Below the pieces are notes generated by a model. It searched no databases and had not been told where the DNA came from. It worked only from the letters and a program-made list of their open reading frames with translations. Of a DNA stretch of 64,000 nucleotides, positions 27,285-36,572 are shown in pieces. The translations under genes were made by a program, and so were the position numbers. This DNA is from Stieleria varia (GTDB taxonomy: Bacteria; Planctomycetota; Planctomycetia; Pirellulales; Pirellulaceae), in assembly GCF_038443385.1 (NCBI RefSeq), contig NZ_CP151726.1, positions 4,774,001-4,838,000 of the forward strand. The letters run 5' to 3'. Numbering within the stretch: the first letter of the stretch is position 1; every line of letters begins with the position of its first letter.

Positions 27285-28681
27285 TCAATTCTCGCGGGTT
27301 GTTTGTTTTGATAAAGCTCCAGCCTTGTACGAATGTCCGCCTGTTCTTCCTCGGATTCCGCCAACTCGATGGCTTTCTGTACCCATGTCACGGCATTGTC
27401 AAAGTCACCCAGTTCCGCGTGCGCCGCGGCAATGTTGTCCACCACCCACGCTTGCTTGCCCTCATACAGTTCATTTGCCTTGGTGGCCAACTCCAAGGCC
27501 AACCTACCGTCACGAACTGTTTCGTCAGGACATCCTGAGAGAAGCCACGATAGGTTCCCCAAGGCAATGGGATCGTCATCCGCCCCGGCTTTCAATGCTG
27601 CCAAGTAGTCAGCTTTGGCTTCAGTAAAACGTTTCAGACGTTGACGTGCATAGGCCCGCCAGACCAGTGCGAGTTCGTATTCCGGATCCAGCTTCAGAGC
27701 TTCCGTGTAGAACCCGTCGACTTTCTCGTACTCGTCCAAATACTCATAGCAAGTCGCCAAATTCGCGTACGTCCACTGATCGGGGGCCAGTTTGGATGCC
27801 GCCAAATAGTCGTCAATGGACGCTTGATACAGTTCCAGCTCCATATAGCAACCGCCGCGAGATTTCAACGATTCGGGCACATTGGTGTTCATGCCAATGA
27901 GGGCAGAGTAATCTCTGGCAGACATCAGCAACTCTTCGCTTGCTTGATAAATCTCCGCACGAATCTCGATGGAGTCTGTATCGAGCGGCAGTACGGCGAG
28001 TCGTTGATTGATGTCCGCGATCGCTTCGGCATACTGCTCTTGCTGCTGATAAGCGATTGCACGCTGACGGTGCGCGTTCGTGTTGTTTGGATTGATCTCA
28101 ATCGCTCGTGTGTAATCTGCGATCGCTGCCGCGGGATCGTCCAATGCCAAATGCGTCTTGGCACGTTGAAAGAACGAAAACCATCGCTGGTCGTCCAACG
28201 CAACGGCTTTATCAAACAGCTTCAAGGCGTCATCGTGCTTTCCGAGAGATTGGTTGGACAGAGCCAAGTAAAGCCAGCCGTCAACTGATTGATCGTTGAT
28301 CTCGATGGCACGCTGCAAATCCACGATGGCGTCCTTGTTCTTGTCTTGAAGCCATTTGGCCATGCCACGCCCCGCGTAGGCTTCAAAGCGGTTGTCATCC
28401 AGCTTGATCGCTTCATCAAATGCCGACTCGGACTCCGTGTACTGCTTGACTTCCATGAAGCACCTCGCCACTCCAACTTGTGCTTCGTACCCCAGCACGC
28501 CATCTTTAGCGGAGGCGTTGTACAGCGAATACGCCTTGGCGTATTGACCACTGTCAAACGCTGCGTCGGCTGCGGAAAGATCCGGCGACTGCGCATCATC
28601 GGCTCGGCTCATACTGGCCGACGAAAGCAGCAGGATCAAGGGAACAATCGCAAAGAGTGAGAGGGCAGAGACTCGGCTCAT
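27281..28681 (-). CDS. Secreted tetratricopeptide-repeat protein
   Basis: The gene encodes 466 residues from the ATG at 28681; a GTG four codons upstream is possible. A signal peptide (ALSLFAIVPLILLLSSASMS, ending near RADD) is followed by about 11 TPR units with cores such as AYAGRGMAKWLQDKNKDAIV and AAIADYTRAIEINPNN. It shares its TPR style with the 862-residue protein encoded next, which suggests duplication within one operon. The two genes overlap by 4 bp. The role is probably an envelope scaffold; no enzyme domain is present. It diverges from the M32 peptidase gene. Confidence 0.9.
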   Translation of the reverse strand: MSRVSALSLFAIVPLILLLSSASMSRADDAQSPDLSAADAAFDSGQYAKAYSLYNASAKDGVLGYEAQVGVARCFMEVKQYTESESAFDEAIKLDDNRFEAYAGRGMAKWLQDKNKDAIVDLQRAIEINDQSVDGWLYLALSNQSLGKHDDALKLFDKAVALDDQRWFSFFQRAKTHLALDDPAAAIADYTRAIEINPNNTNAHRQRAIAYQQQEQYAEAIADINQRLAVLPLDTDSIEIRAEIYQASEELLMSARDYSALIGMNTNVPESLKSRGGCYMELELYQASIDDYLAASKLAPDQWTYANLATCYEYLDEYEKVDGFYTEALKLDPEYELALVWRAYARQRLKRFTEAKADYLAALKAGADDDPIALGNLSWLLSGCPDETVRDGRLALELATKANELYEGKQAWVVDNIAAAHAELGDFDNAVTWVQKAIELAESEEEQADIRTRLELYQNKQPARIE

Positions 28682-28882
28682 GGTCGTAACCACTGTTGGG
28701 TAGGAATCATTTCACCAATAAGATAGCACGCCCCTGTATACGTTGGTCAGACCACGTCGACACAAGAAAATCTTGGTCGATTTCAGGGATTTTGATTCAG
28801 GGTGGTGGTTCGTTGCTTGCGATTTTTGCAGACTTGTCGCTTCACGCACACCTGTACCTCCAACATTAGAACCCAGCCGTCC

Positions 28883-30403
28883 ATGACTCTCCATCAATCT
28901 GTGTTCGAATCCGTTTGCCGCCAGGCCCGCGAAGCCGCCCTGCTGACCTCCATCGCCGACACGTTGGAGTGGGATGAGAGGACCGGAATGCCTCTGGCCG
29001 CAGGCGAATACCGCGCTGAACAAGTATCCATGATGCGTGCCTCGGCACATCGACTCAGGACGTCTGGGCAGTACGGCGAGCAACTGCAGCAGTTGTCAGA
29101 TACCGCGAGTGATGAGTCCGTACACTCGGACACCGTGGCGACGGTGCGGGAATTGCACCGCGACTGGCAGCGAGATTGCAAGCTGCCGACCGAACTCGTC
29201 GAGCAAATCAGCCAAGCTACCGTTCGTGGGCAACAGTCTTGGGACGCGGCCCGAAAAGCGAACGACTTCGCCGCCTTTGCTCCAGCACTTTCGAAAATCA
29301 TTGATCTGAAACGCGAAGCCGGACAGCGGATGGCCGAAGGTACCGGGCGCAGTGCCTACGAAGCGTTGATGGATGAGTACGAGCCCGACGCACGCGTCGA
29401 ATCCCTGACGCAGACCTTTGACGATTTGCGAACTTCATTGACCAAGTTGATCCACTCCATACGCAACGCACCACGGCAGCCGAATGTCGACATCCTGAAA
29501 CGCGATTTCTGCGTGGACGCCCAGCGTCAGTTTAGCCGTCGAGTGGCTGCCGCCGTCGGCTTTGATTTTGCCCGCGGTCGACTCGACGAGACCTCACACC
29601 CCTTTTGCACGACACTTGGTCCCAATGACTGCCGAATTCTGACGCGTTATCAACGAAACTGGTTGCCGGCTGGACTTTTTGGGACGCTGCACGAAGCCGG
29701 TCACGGGATGTACGAGCAAGGTTTACGGACCGAATGGTTCGGTTTGCCACCGGGGCGATACGTGTCACTTGGCATTCACGAGTCGCAATCGCGTTTGTGG
29801 GAAAACCAAGTCGGCCGAAGCTTGCCGTTTTGGCGTTGGCTCTATGCAGAGACACAATCCACGTTCTCACCCCAACTCGACGACATCGAGCTTGATACGT
29901 TTCACTTCGCGATCAACCAAGTTCAGCCGAGTTTGATACGAGTGGAAGCCGACGAGGCGACGTACAACTTGCACATTCTGATTCGCTTTGAATTGGAACG
30001 ACGATTGATCGAAGGGACGTTGTCTGTGAACGAGTTGCCTGATGAATGGAATTCACAGTATCAAAGCTGCCTGGGGATCCACAGCGAAACAGACGCCGAT
30101 GGTGTCTTGCAAGACGTGCACTGGAGTGCAGGATTGTTCGGTTATTTTCCGACCTACACGCTTGGGAATCTGGCAGCGGCACAACTGTTTGACGCTGCCA
30201 AGAAACAGCTGGGCGATGTCGATGGCCTGTTTCAGCGAGGTGAGTTTCAGCCTCTGCTAGAATGGCTGCGCCAAAATGTGCATCGTCACGGCGCCTGTTA
30301 CACCGGCGAACAATTGGTGCAGAACGCGACAGGCGAGCCACTGAGTGCTGACCACCTGATCCGCGACTTGACCGACAAACTGCAGCCGCTCTACGGTTTT
30401 TGA
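28883..30403 (+). CDS. Metallocarboxypeptidase, M32 (Taq) family
   Basis: The product is a 506-residue cytosolic zinc carboxypeptidase from the ATG at 28883; upstream codons lack conservation. The M32 signature is complete: the zinc helix GTLHEAGHGMYEQGL (HExxH), the downstream Glu ligand in GIHESQSRLWEN, and the HFAINQVQPSLIRVEADEAT region. Also present are the N-terminal LEWDERTGMPLAAGEYRAEQ and the C-terminal WSAGLFGYFPTYTLGN motif. Length is as expected (about 500). M32 enzymes remove C-terminal residues with broad specificity. The gene diverges from the TPR operon and converges on a regulator gene. Confidence 0.95.
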   Translation: MTLHQSVFESVCRQAREAALLTSIADTLEWDERTGMPLAAGEYRAEQVSMMRASAHRLRTSGQYGEQLQQLSDTASDESVHSDTVATVRELHRDWQRDCKLPTELVEQISQATVRGQQSWDAARKANDFAAFAPALSKIIDLKREAGQRMAEGTGRSAYEALMDEYEPDARVESLTQTFDDLRTSLTKLIHSIRNAPRQPNVDILKRDFCVDAQRQFSRRVAAAVGFDFARGRLDETSHPFCTTLGPNDCRILTRYQRNWLPAGLFGTLHEAGHGMYEQGLRTEWFGLPPGRYVSLGIHESQSRLWENQVGRSLPFWRWLYAETQSTFSPQLDDIELDTFHFAINQVQPSLIRVEADEATYNLHILIRFELERRLIEGTLSVNELPDEWNSQYQSCLGIHSETDADGVLQDVHWSAGLFGYFPTYTLGNLAAAQLFDAAKKQLGDVDGLFQRGEFQPLLEWLRQNVHRHGACYTGEQLVQNATGEPLSADHLIRDLTDKLQPLYGF

Positions 30404-30434
30404 GTTTCGACGGATAACGTTGGCATAAGCACCA

Positions 30435-31340
30435 TCAAAACGCTCCGTCGGGGCAACGTCGTTTGATCATCGTGATTTCGTTGCCCGACTCGTTCCAGCG
30501 GACTTCATCCATGAACGTGCGAATCAACACGAGTCCTTGACCGCTGTCGTTGTCGAGTGTTGCCGAGTCGTTCATCTCGCGGATGCAGGACTTGTCAAAA
30601 CCAGCGCCGTCATCGCGAACCACAAAAACGCCTTCTTCGGGCGTCAACTGCACTTTCACGCGGATCCGACGATCACAAAATGGTGATTCTGTACTCCGCC
30701 ACTCGATCAGCGACGGCTCACCAGCAACGATCAATTCTTCGGCCTCAAGTTGTTCTTTGGTCAATTCTAAATTGCCGTGGCAAAGCGCGTTTGACAGGGC
30801 ATGTTCCAACGCCATGCCAACCCGCACTCGTCCGATCTCGTCACACAGGCCCACTCCTGCGACCATCCGTTGAATCAAGTCGACCAGTGACGTCACCAAC
30901 TCCGCTTTGTTCTCTAAGACGAAGCGGAATTCGTTGTACTCAAGAGATCGGATCAGCTCCGAATAGCTTTCGCTCGCATTCGTCAAAGCCAGGACTTGAC
31001 GGACTGTCGCAAGCAACTTTTCGCCCAGTTGCGATTTTGGCAAATAGGCCGCTGCGCCGCGTTCCAAGGCCTCCATTGCCAGCTCGTCGCTCCCCGTTGC
31101 CGTGATCAGAACCACGGGAATGTCGGTCAAGTTGTCATGGAGTGCCGAGACCAGTTCCAGCCCATTCATGACGGGCATCTGAACATCGGAAAGAATCAGA
31201 TCCGGTTGAAAAGCCGAGATCATCTCAATCGCCGCTTCACCGTTTCCCGCCGTTGCGACTTCGTAGAGATCCTCGTTCAATTGGGCCGCAATTCGAATCG
31301 CCTGCGTGGGACTGTCTTCGACCAACAGAATTCGCGTCAT
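30435..31340 (-). CDS. Response regulator with HATPase (RsbW-like) output
   Basis: The product has 301 residues from the ATG at 31340, which gives the exact receiver start TRILLVEDS. The receiver spans 1-120, with Asp52 (ILSDVQMP) and a Lys in YLPKSQ. A linker leads to an ATP-binding GHKL domain with N box (EHALSNALCHGNLEL), G1 box (VRDDGAGFD) and G2 box (GQGLVLIRTFMDEVRW). This is the anti-sigma-factor-kinase (RsbW/SpoIIAB) type rather than a histidine kinase, as there is no phospho-His helix. Such fusions link a two-component signal to a sigma factor or to an STAS antagonist. The target is not in the window. Confidence 0.9.
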   Translation of the reverse strand: MTRILLVEDSPTQAIRIAAQLNEDLYEVATAGNGEAAIEMISAFQPDLILSDVQMPVMNGLELVSALHDNLTDIPVVLITATGSDELAMEALERGAAAYLPKSQLGEKLLATVRQVLALTNASESYSELIRSLEYNEFRFVLENKAELVTSLVDLIQRMVAGVGLCDEIGRVRVGMALEHALSNALCHGNLELTKEQLEAEELIVAGEPSLIEWRSTESPFCDRRIRVKVQLTPEEGVFVVRDDGAGFDKSCIREMNDSATLDNDSGQGLVLIRTFMDEVRWNESGNEITMIKRRCPDGAF

Positions 31341-31513
31341 GATGAAATCCAATTGAATGACCAAGTCCACGATCCCGCTAATCGTGCGACACACCTCATT
31401 CTACTGGATTCAACATGCCTCGTGGGGAATCGAAGCAAGTACGCTCAAGCGACTTTCTCGCAACGCAAGCAAGGTTTGGGAATCCCGTGCCAATCGCAGT
31501 GATGTAAAATCGA

Positions 31514-31756
31514 CTACTCGACCTTCTTTTTTACTTCCAAACGTATTTGATCGACCACACGTCCGATTCCCTGAACCGCTGACACGCAACGTAGGATCGG
31601 CTTGCGTTCAAACTCGTTTTTGATGCTGCCTGTCAGCGTCACATCCCCTCCACGAACACTCGCGTCAATTCGATTGGAGCCGGCGCATTTTTGCGCTAGC
31701 TTGCGAATTACATTGACTTGTAACGTCTTGTCGGGAACTTTGTTTCCAAAACTCAT
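31514..31756 (-). CDS. Small BON-domain protein
   Basis: The gene encodes 80 residues that make a single BON fold (DKTLQVNVIRKLAQKC, then VRGGDVTLTGSIKNEFER, then RCVSAVQGIGRVVDQI). BON domains bind phospholipid or small ligands, usually in the envelope. This copy has no visible signal peptide, so it may be cytosolic or a fragment-like stand-alone domain. It lies 98 bp downstream of an unknown gene on the same strand. Confidence 0.75.
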   Translation of the reverse strand: MSFGNKVPDKTLQVNVIRKLAQKCAGSNRIDASVRGGDVTLTGSIKNEFERKPILRCVSAVQGIGRVVDQIRLEVKKKVE

Positions 31757-31854
31757 GCTTCACTCCTGGTTGGGGAACTTTACTGCAGCGGATTCCAACG
31801 GATCGGCTTGCAATGAATTGGGTGTCTCTTCGCGGAATCAGAACATCCCTCGCT

Positions 31855-32274
31855 TCAGTGCTTCGCTGCACCGGACGAAATGGCTTCAACCCGGTACGCC
31901 CGCGAGGGTTCGCACCAGATCAAACGATGGGAGAGCGTGACGTGGTCGGATCGTTTCTCTAACGCGGTTAGAACGGCACTCATCGTTGCCGCTCGAAGTG
32001 GTGTTTCGCTCTGATCGACTGGGTCAATCACAATCAGACGAACCACGTTTCCCGGCAAAGCCAACTGATCCTGCAGAAAGCACTTCACCAGCGGATATGG
32101 CGTCAACTCTTCTTTCGTGTGAGAGCAGTACGCGTCGTACGGTTGTTTGTCGGTGAATCCATATACGGCGACGCATTCGCCGGATGGATGAATGGGCAGC
32201 AGGCTGGGGCCGATACGCTGATGATCTTCATCCAGTAGGACGTAATTGGGGGTCTCCACAGACAACGTGTTCAT
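31855..32274 (-). CDS. Hypothetical protein
   Basis: The product is a 139-residue soluble protein. It starts MNTLSVETPNYVLLDEDHQR, has a strand-rich first half and a conserved-looking VVRLIVIDPVDQSETPLRAA segment, and ends in SSGAAKH. No family is recognised. It precedes the BON gene in the same direction and could be cotranscribed with it. Repeats fill the region upstream. Confidence 0.6.
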   Translation of the reverse strand: MNTLSVETPNYVLLDEDHQRIGPSLLPIHPSGECVAVYGFTDKQPYDAYCSHTKEELTPYPLVKCFLQDQLALPGNVVRLIVIDPVDQSETPLRAATMSAVLTALEKRSDHVTLSHRLIWCEPSRAYRVEAISSGAAKH

Positions 32275-33153
32275 TGGGTTCTTTCACATACTCGGGATCA
32301 TCATGCCAAACGTCAGATCGTTCTTCTGTGAGCGTCGCCATTACAAGCGTTGACGGACATCACTCAGAAAATTCAACCCAGATCACATGACAGAATGATG
32401 AGGGGGGGCTCGCCGTGTTTCGTTTTGCCACGACGAACGTCAGCCAGATGCCGACGATCGGTACCCTGTCGCGTCAATGCCCAGTCGTTGCTGGACACCT
32501 GCTGCATGGCTTGTCGTAAAAACGAGTAAAGTGACAAGCCGAAAAGAGTTCGAAACCTGAGGCTACGCCCGCAGGCCAAGTGTCAGCCCGGAAAGGCTGG
32601 CCTATTGCTGAGATCGTCTTGGTGGTGACCGGTGTGGTGATTCAGTTGCATGGGATACGCCACGCAATGATTCAACCGATACGAGACCAGTAGAGACTTA
32701 CTGGCTCTCATTCTAGAGCCAGCAGTGTACGGATCGATAGGAAATGTCGAAAGATTTCGACACTAATCCGCGATCAACGTCTGTCGATAGAAGCCAGGCT
32801 AGTGGTGGGCTGTTCAAAATTTGGGGTTGTAGCACTGTGGCGCTCCGCAAGTTTCTGTCACCTCTCCCGGCGCAGGAGACTGCAGATTTAATCGAAACCA
32901 GGACCCAAGGGTGAGCCGTGGGCCGTAAGGCACCGGGCAATGCGTAAGGCCCGGCCGCTTACGCGTCACGGCTCACTAAATCAGCAGTCTCCGCAGCTGG
33001 GGGAGGTGACAGTGGACAAGAAACGGCTCCAAGAAAAACGCCGAAACATCAAGTCAACCCAAAATTTTGAACAGTCCAGTCTAAATCCCCAGCACGGACT
33101 TAATCAACAAGCCGCTATGGTCCACGGCTCACGCTTGCGTTCCCGGATCTGAA
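32275..33153. repeat. Intergenic region with complete palindromic D/F element
   Basis: This 879 bp region has no credible gene. From 32807 to about 33079 lies a complete, nearly palindromic element. Its left end is GGGCTGTTCAAAATTTGGGG and its right end is CCCAAAATTTTGAACAGTCC. Inside are the F core in inverse orientation at 32838-32873, a GTGAGCCGTGGGCCGTAAGG arm with its complement at about 32910-32977, and a diverged F copy near 33000. A CTAG stands at 32799-32802. The preceding 500 bp (32275-32800) show only short stem-loops. Confidence 0.7.
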
Positions 33154-35058
33154 TCAATCAGCAGCCCGCAAGCCGAACTCCGCCGCACTTGCGAACGCGT
33201 TGCCGTTGATTTCGGACAGAATTCGAACCAGGACATATCTGCCGGATGTTTCTGGGATAGTCATCGTTTGCGGTTTCTTTGTCCTGGTCAATTTTGCCTT
33301 TCCGACAGGCGTCCCAAACTGTTCGGGATCGTTCGCGACGAAAACTTCCAGTTCGGCAACCGTCCCGTTCCATCCGTTGTCTTGTCGGGCTAGGTAAACG
33401 AGTCCGTCCACTTGATGCGTTGCCCCCAAATCAATCACCAATTCGTGCGGTGGAGGGGCCAGACTGGGGCTGAACCGTGTGTGCCAAAGTGTATTTGGGT
33501 CGCCATCAATGGCGTTGGCCGCATACTTGCCGTTCCCACTGTTCTCGCTGCTTGCCCGCAACACCTTCCATTTCTTGTTTGAAATCATGCCTTCCACGGG
33601 AAGGCTGTACTTCGCCGTTTCCTTGGCGGCTTTCTGGGGCGGAGCTGGATCATCATGCTTGCCAAACTTTGCCCGCCGATCGCGCTCGTGTCGATCGGTT
33701 CTTGCAAAGGTTCCTTCACGCACCGGCTCGTGCGCACGCTCGGCTAGTTCGCTAAGCTCGCGAGCGATGTCGCTATGGTCGGCGGCTACATCGTTGGATT
33801 CGCTGGGATCGATGCTCAAGTTGTACAGTTCCCAATTCGCTTTCGGACTCGGCCGGACCGCTCGCCAGTCTCCGCGACGAATTGCGGTTTGACCACCGAT
33901 CTCCCAGTACAAGTATTCGTGTTCCTTCTGAGCATGCCCGGCCGCTTGCTCACCGATCAACTCCGGCAATATGGAGATCCCATCGATGTCCGCAGGAGGC
34001 TTGGCTCCGGTGACGTCGGCAATCGTGGGCAGGATGTCGGGAAAGTACCCGAGGTGATGGCTGACCGTGCCCGGCTTGATCTTGCCGGGCCAGTAGGCGA
34101 GGAAAGGAATCCGCAAACCGCCTTCGTACAGGTTTCCCTTGCGACCACGATACTCGACTCCCGTTTTCGGGTGCACGTTGGCTTTGAAAAATCCTCTCGG
34201 CTGTTCTTTCGTTGCAAAATAGTCCGCGCCGCCGTTGTCGCCGCTGAAGAATACCAACGTGTTGTCAGCGATGCCCAGCTCTCTCAGCAATCCCAGAATC
34301 TCGCCGATCTGTCGGTCCACCATCGTGACCATCGCCGCATAGCGTCGCACTTGCTCTGGCCAGGGCTTGTCTTTGTAGATTGCCCAAGCCGGATCGGAAT
34401 CCGGAATGTTGAACAATCCGTGAGGCGGCGTGATGGGCAAGTAGGCAAAGAAGGGATTCTTGCTGTTGTCGCGGATGAACTGGACCGCAGCTTCGTGGAT
34501 CACGTAGTGCGAGTAGGTTTCGCCACTGACACCCACGTTCCCCATCAAGGGAACTTCTTCGCTATTGCGAATCAAATACGGCGGGTAGTAACTATGCGCA
34601 TGAACTTGATCGTAGTAGCCCAGAAAAACGTCAAAACCGTGTTTCTCAGGCACGCCAGTGGAGTCTCGTCCACCGGTTCCCCACTTGCCGAATCCCCCTG
34701 TCGAATAACCAAGAGGTTTCAACATCGACGCGATCGTCGGCTCATCGGCTCGCAGAGGTGTTCCTCCGCCGTTGGAACGGACGGATGTGTGCCCGCTATG
34801 TTTGCCAGTCAGAAAACAGCACCGCGTGGGCGCGCACACAGATGAACCCGCGAACAGATTGTTGAACCGCATTCCTTCGGCAGCCATGCGATCCAAATTC
34901 GGCGTCTGAATATCAGGTCCACCCATGAACCCGGGTTCAAAGTAACCCAGCTCGTCGGTCATGATGTAGACGATGTTGGGCTTGGCCGAATCATCACCGG
35001 TTGCGGGCAAGGGCTGCAACAAAGCAACCAAACAAAGGATCGCAAAGAAGTATTTCAT
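33154..35058 (-). CDS. Secreted sulfatase with C-terminal discoidin (F5/8 type C) domain
   Basis: The product is a 634-residue formylglycine-dependent sulfatase. The ATG at 35058 gives a clean signal peptide (MKYFFAILCLVALLQPLPATG); a GTG at 35115 overlaps the upstream gene's stop and is an alternative. The active-site signature CAPTR has its Cys at residue 75 for conversion to formylglycine, followed by GKHSGHTSVR. Metal and sulfate residues appear in NIVYIMTDELGY and in FFSGDNGGADY. Residues from about 515 form a discoidin-like carbohydrate-binding domain (AIDGDPNTLWHTRF ... HELVIDLG). It acts extracytoplasmically on sulfated algal glycans. An SGNH esterase gene lies directly upstream. The exact substrate is not inferable. 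Confidence 0.93.
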   Translation of the reverse strand: MKYFFAILCLVALLQPLPATGDDSAKPNIVYIMTDELGYFEPGFMGGPDIQTPNLDRMAAEGMRFNNLFAGSSVCAPTRCCFLTGKHSGHTSVRSNGGGTPLRADEPTIASMLKPLGYSTGGFGKWGTGGRDSTGVPEKHGFDVFLGYYDQVHAHSYYPPYLIRNSEEVPLMGNVGVSGETYSHYVIHEAAVQFIRDNSKNPFFAYLPITPPHGLFNIPDSDPAWAIYKDKPWPEQVRRYAAMVTMVDRQIGEILGLLRELGIADNTLVFFSGDNGGADYFATKEQPRGFFKANVHPKTGVEYRGRKGNLYEGGLRIPFLAYWPGKIKPGTVSHHLGYFPDILPTIADVTGAKPPADIDGISILPELIGEQAAGHAQKEHEYLYWEIGGQTAIRRGDWRAVRPSPKANWELYNLSIDPSESNDVAADHSDIARELSELAERAHEPVREGTFARTDRHERDRRAKFGKHDDPAPPQKAAKETAKYSLPVEGMISNKKWKVLRASSENSGNGKYAANAIDGDPNTLWHTRFSPSLAPPPHELVIDLGATHQVDGLVYLARQDNGWNGTVAELEVFVANDPEQFGTPVGKAKLTRTKKPQTMTIPETSGRYVLVRILSEINGNAFASAAEFGLRAAD

Positions 35059-35111
35059 GGATTTCTGATGGGAGGATGTCGAAGGTTCTGGTCGGAAATC
35101 AATGCGGGGTT

Positions 35112-36377
35112 TCACTTCGACGTTGACGTCATGGAAACAATCGCATCAGCGAAGCCCTTTCCGATCTGAGCCATGATTTTCGCCGAACCGTTGTAGTGAA
35201 ACTCGGCATTGGAGCTGCCTTTCAAGATCTCCAGTTCGCGTGGGGTGTAAAGCTGTTCGCGGAACTCAGCCAACTTTGCTTCACGCTGTTGGCGGTTCAA
35301 ACTCTCGTCGGCGTCTAATTCTTTTGACTTTTCCTTGATCTGTCCGCCCCTCGCTTTCAGTTCTGCAAGTTCTGCGTCCCAGTACTTTTCTGTCAGCACG
35401 GCGGCCACGTTCCCTTGGAACTCGGGCATCTTCGCCGGGGCCGCCATCGCGGCTCGAAAACCCTCGTGTGTGCTTTTGTAACGCTGCTGACTCGGTCCGT
35501 ACTGATCGACCGGGCCGCCGACTCCCATGACACCGATCACGAACGGCATCTTTTCTGCATCGAGATCACGGCGAACGTCGCGAATGAACTGCGCCAGCAG
35601 CTCGCTGTACATGGCATAGCCGCCGGGCTGAGAACGATTCGGGTACACACCTTGGTCGACCATGTCATTCCAACCTTGGAACCAAACCATGCCGGCGAGT
35701 TCATAACCCGCGTCGGAATCGTACTTTGGATAGACTCGCTTGATATCGGCCAAAACATTTTTCACATGTTCGATCATCAATCGATAATAGTGGCCTGATG
35801 CTTGCCTGCGTTCGGCCTGCATTTGCTCGATGTCCTTGCCCTGTTTCTTCAAATTGGCAAGCTGTGTCTCGTTGAATTCATACGGACCGGCACTGGGGGG
35901 GCGAAAATCCGTGTGCAATGACTTGCCACCCCAGGCGGTCTTGATGATCAGGATGGGTTCGTCGAGGGTCTTTTGCGTGTAGATACCGAAGGTGAACTCG
36001 GGACCGATCTTTGTTCCTCGCCCCATGGCTCCGTAACCTGCCGTCAGTTGACCATGATGCTCTGTCTCCGTACCGTCGTTTCCGATGGACGAGATCCAGA
36101 CGTTCTTGCAAACCGTTGGGCTACCGTCTGCCGTTCGCATGTCCTTCAAGAGCCCGGCGGTCGCGGGATCCATGCCGACGTGATCAAACGTAGAAACCTC
36201 CGCGTGCCCCTGCATGTTGGATTGCCCCACCAAGATGAATACCTTCAACGGCGTGCCGTCTGCTGCAGAAGCGTGAGGCATCGCGCAATGAGGAGCCAGG
36301 ACGCCAACGAGTGCCGGGAAAACGAGTGCCGGGAAAAGGACCTGCGACCAGAAACGAACGAGTGGCAATTTTGTCAT
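35112..36377 (-). CDS. Secreted SGNH-type carbohydrate acetylesterase (SASA/CE6-like)
   Basis: The gene encodes 421 residues. A signal peptide is present at the N-terminus (FPALVFPALVGVLAP, cleavage near ASAAD). The SGNH blocks are FILVGQSNMQGHAE with the catalytic Ser, the oxyanion stretch MVWFQGWNDM, and FHYNGSAKIMAQIGKGFA, which should carry the catalytic His. The family (DUF303, sialate O-acetylesterase-like, CE6) removes acetyl groups from sugars. A helical insert near residues 335-370 (KEKSKELDADESLNRQQREA) is unusual for the family. It overlaps the possible GTG start of the sulfatase gene, so the two probably form an operon for esterified, sulfated glycans. Confidence 0.86.
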   Translation of the reverse strand: MTKLPLVRFWSQVLFPALVFPALVGVLAPHCAMPHASAADGTPLKVFILVGQSNMQGHAEVSTFDHVGMDPATAGLLKDMRTADGSPTVCKNVWISSIGNDGTETEHHGQLTAGYGAMGRGTKIGPEFTFGIYTQKTLDEPILIIKTAWGGKSLHTDFRPPSAGPYEFNETQLANLKKQGKDIEQMQAERRQASGHYYRLMIEHVKNVLADIKRVYPKYDSDAGYELAGMVWFQGWNDMVDQGVYPNRSQPGGYAMYSELLAQFIRDVRRDLDAEKMPFVIGVMGVGGPVDQYGPSQQRYKSTHEGFRAAMAAPAKMPEFQGNVAAVLTEKYWDAELAELKARGGQIKEKSKELDADESLNRQQREAKLAEFREQLYTPRELEILKGSSNAEFHYNGSAKIMAQIGKGFADAIVSMTSTSK

Positions 36378-36572
36378 GGAATGTGGGCCGTCAGTTGGGT
36401 AGGAAGCTTAGTGGAGGGACAATGATTGTAGCTGGAGTCTCGGGCACCAGTGGCCGTCTTTGCGAAGTTGATCTCGTTAGAAATGCTCTCTGCAGCAAAA
36501 CGCGTCATGGATTTCCCCAGAGTTCTCTTGTGCGACGGGAATTCTGGCGAATCCCATTACGATGGACGCTGG

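Noticed and set aside
32373-32579. 68-residue minus-strand frame
   Set aside because: It is in a repeat-rich spacer, without ribosome binding site or recognisable product.
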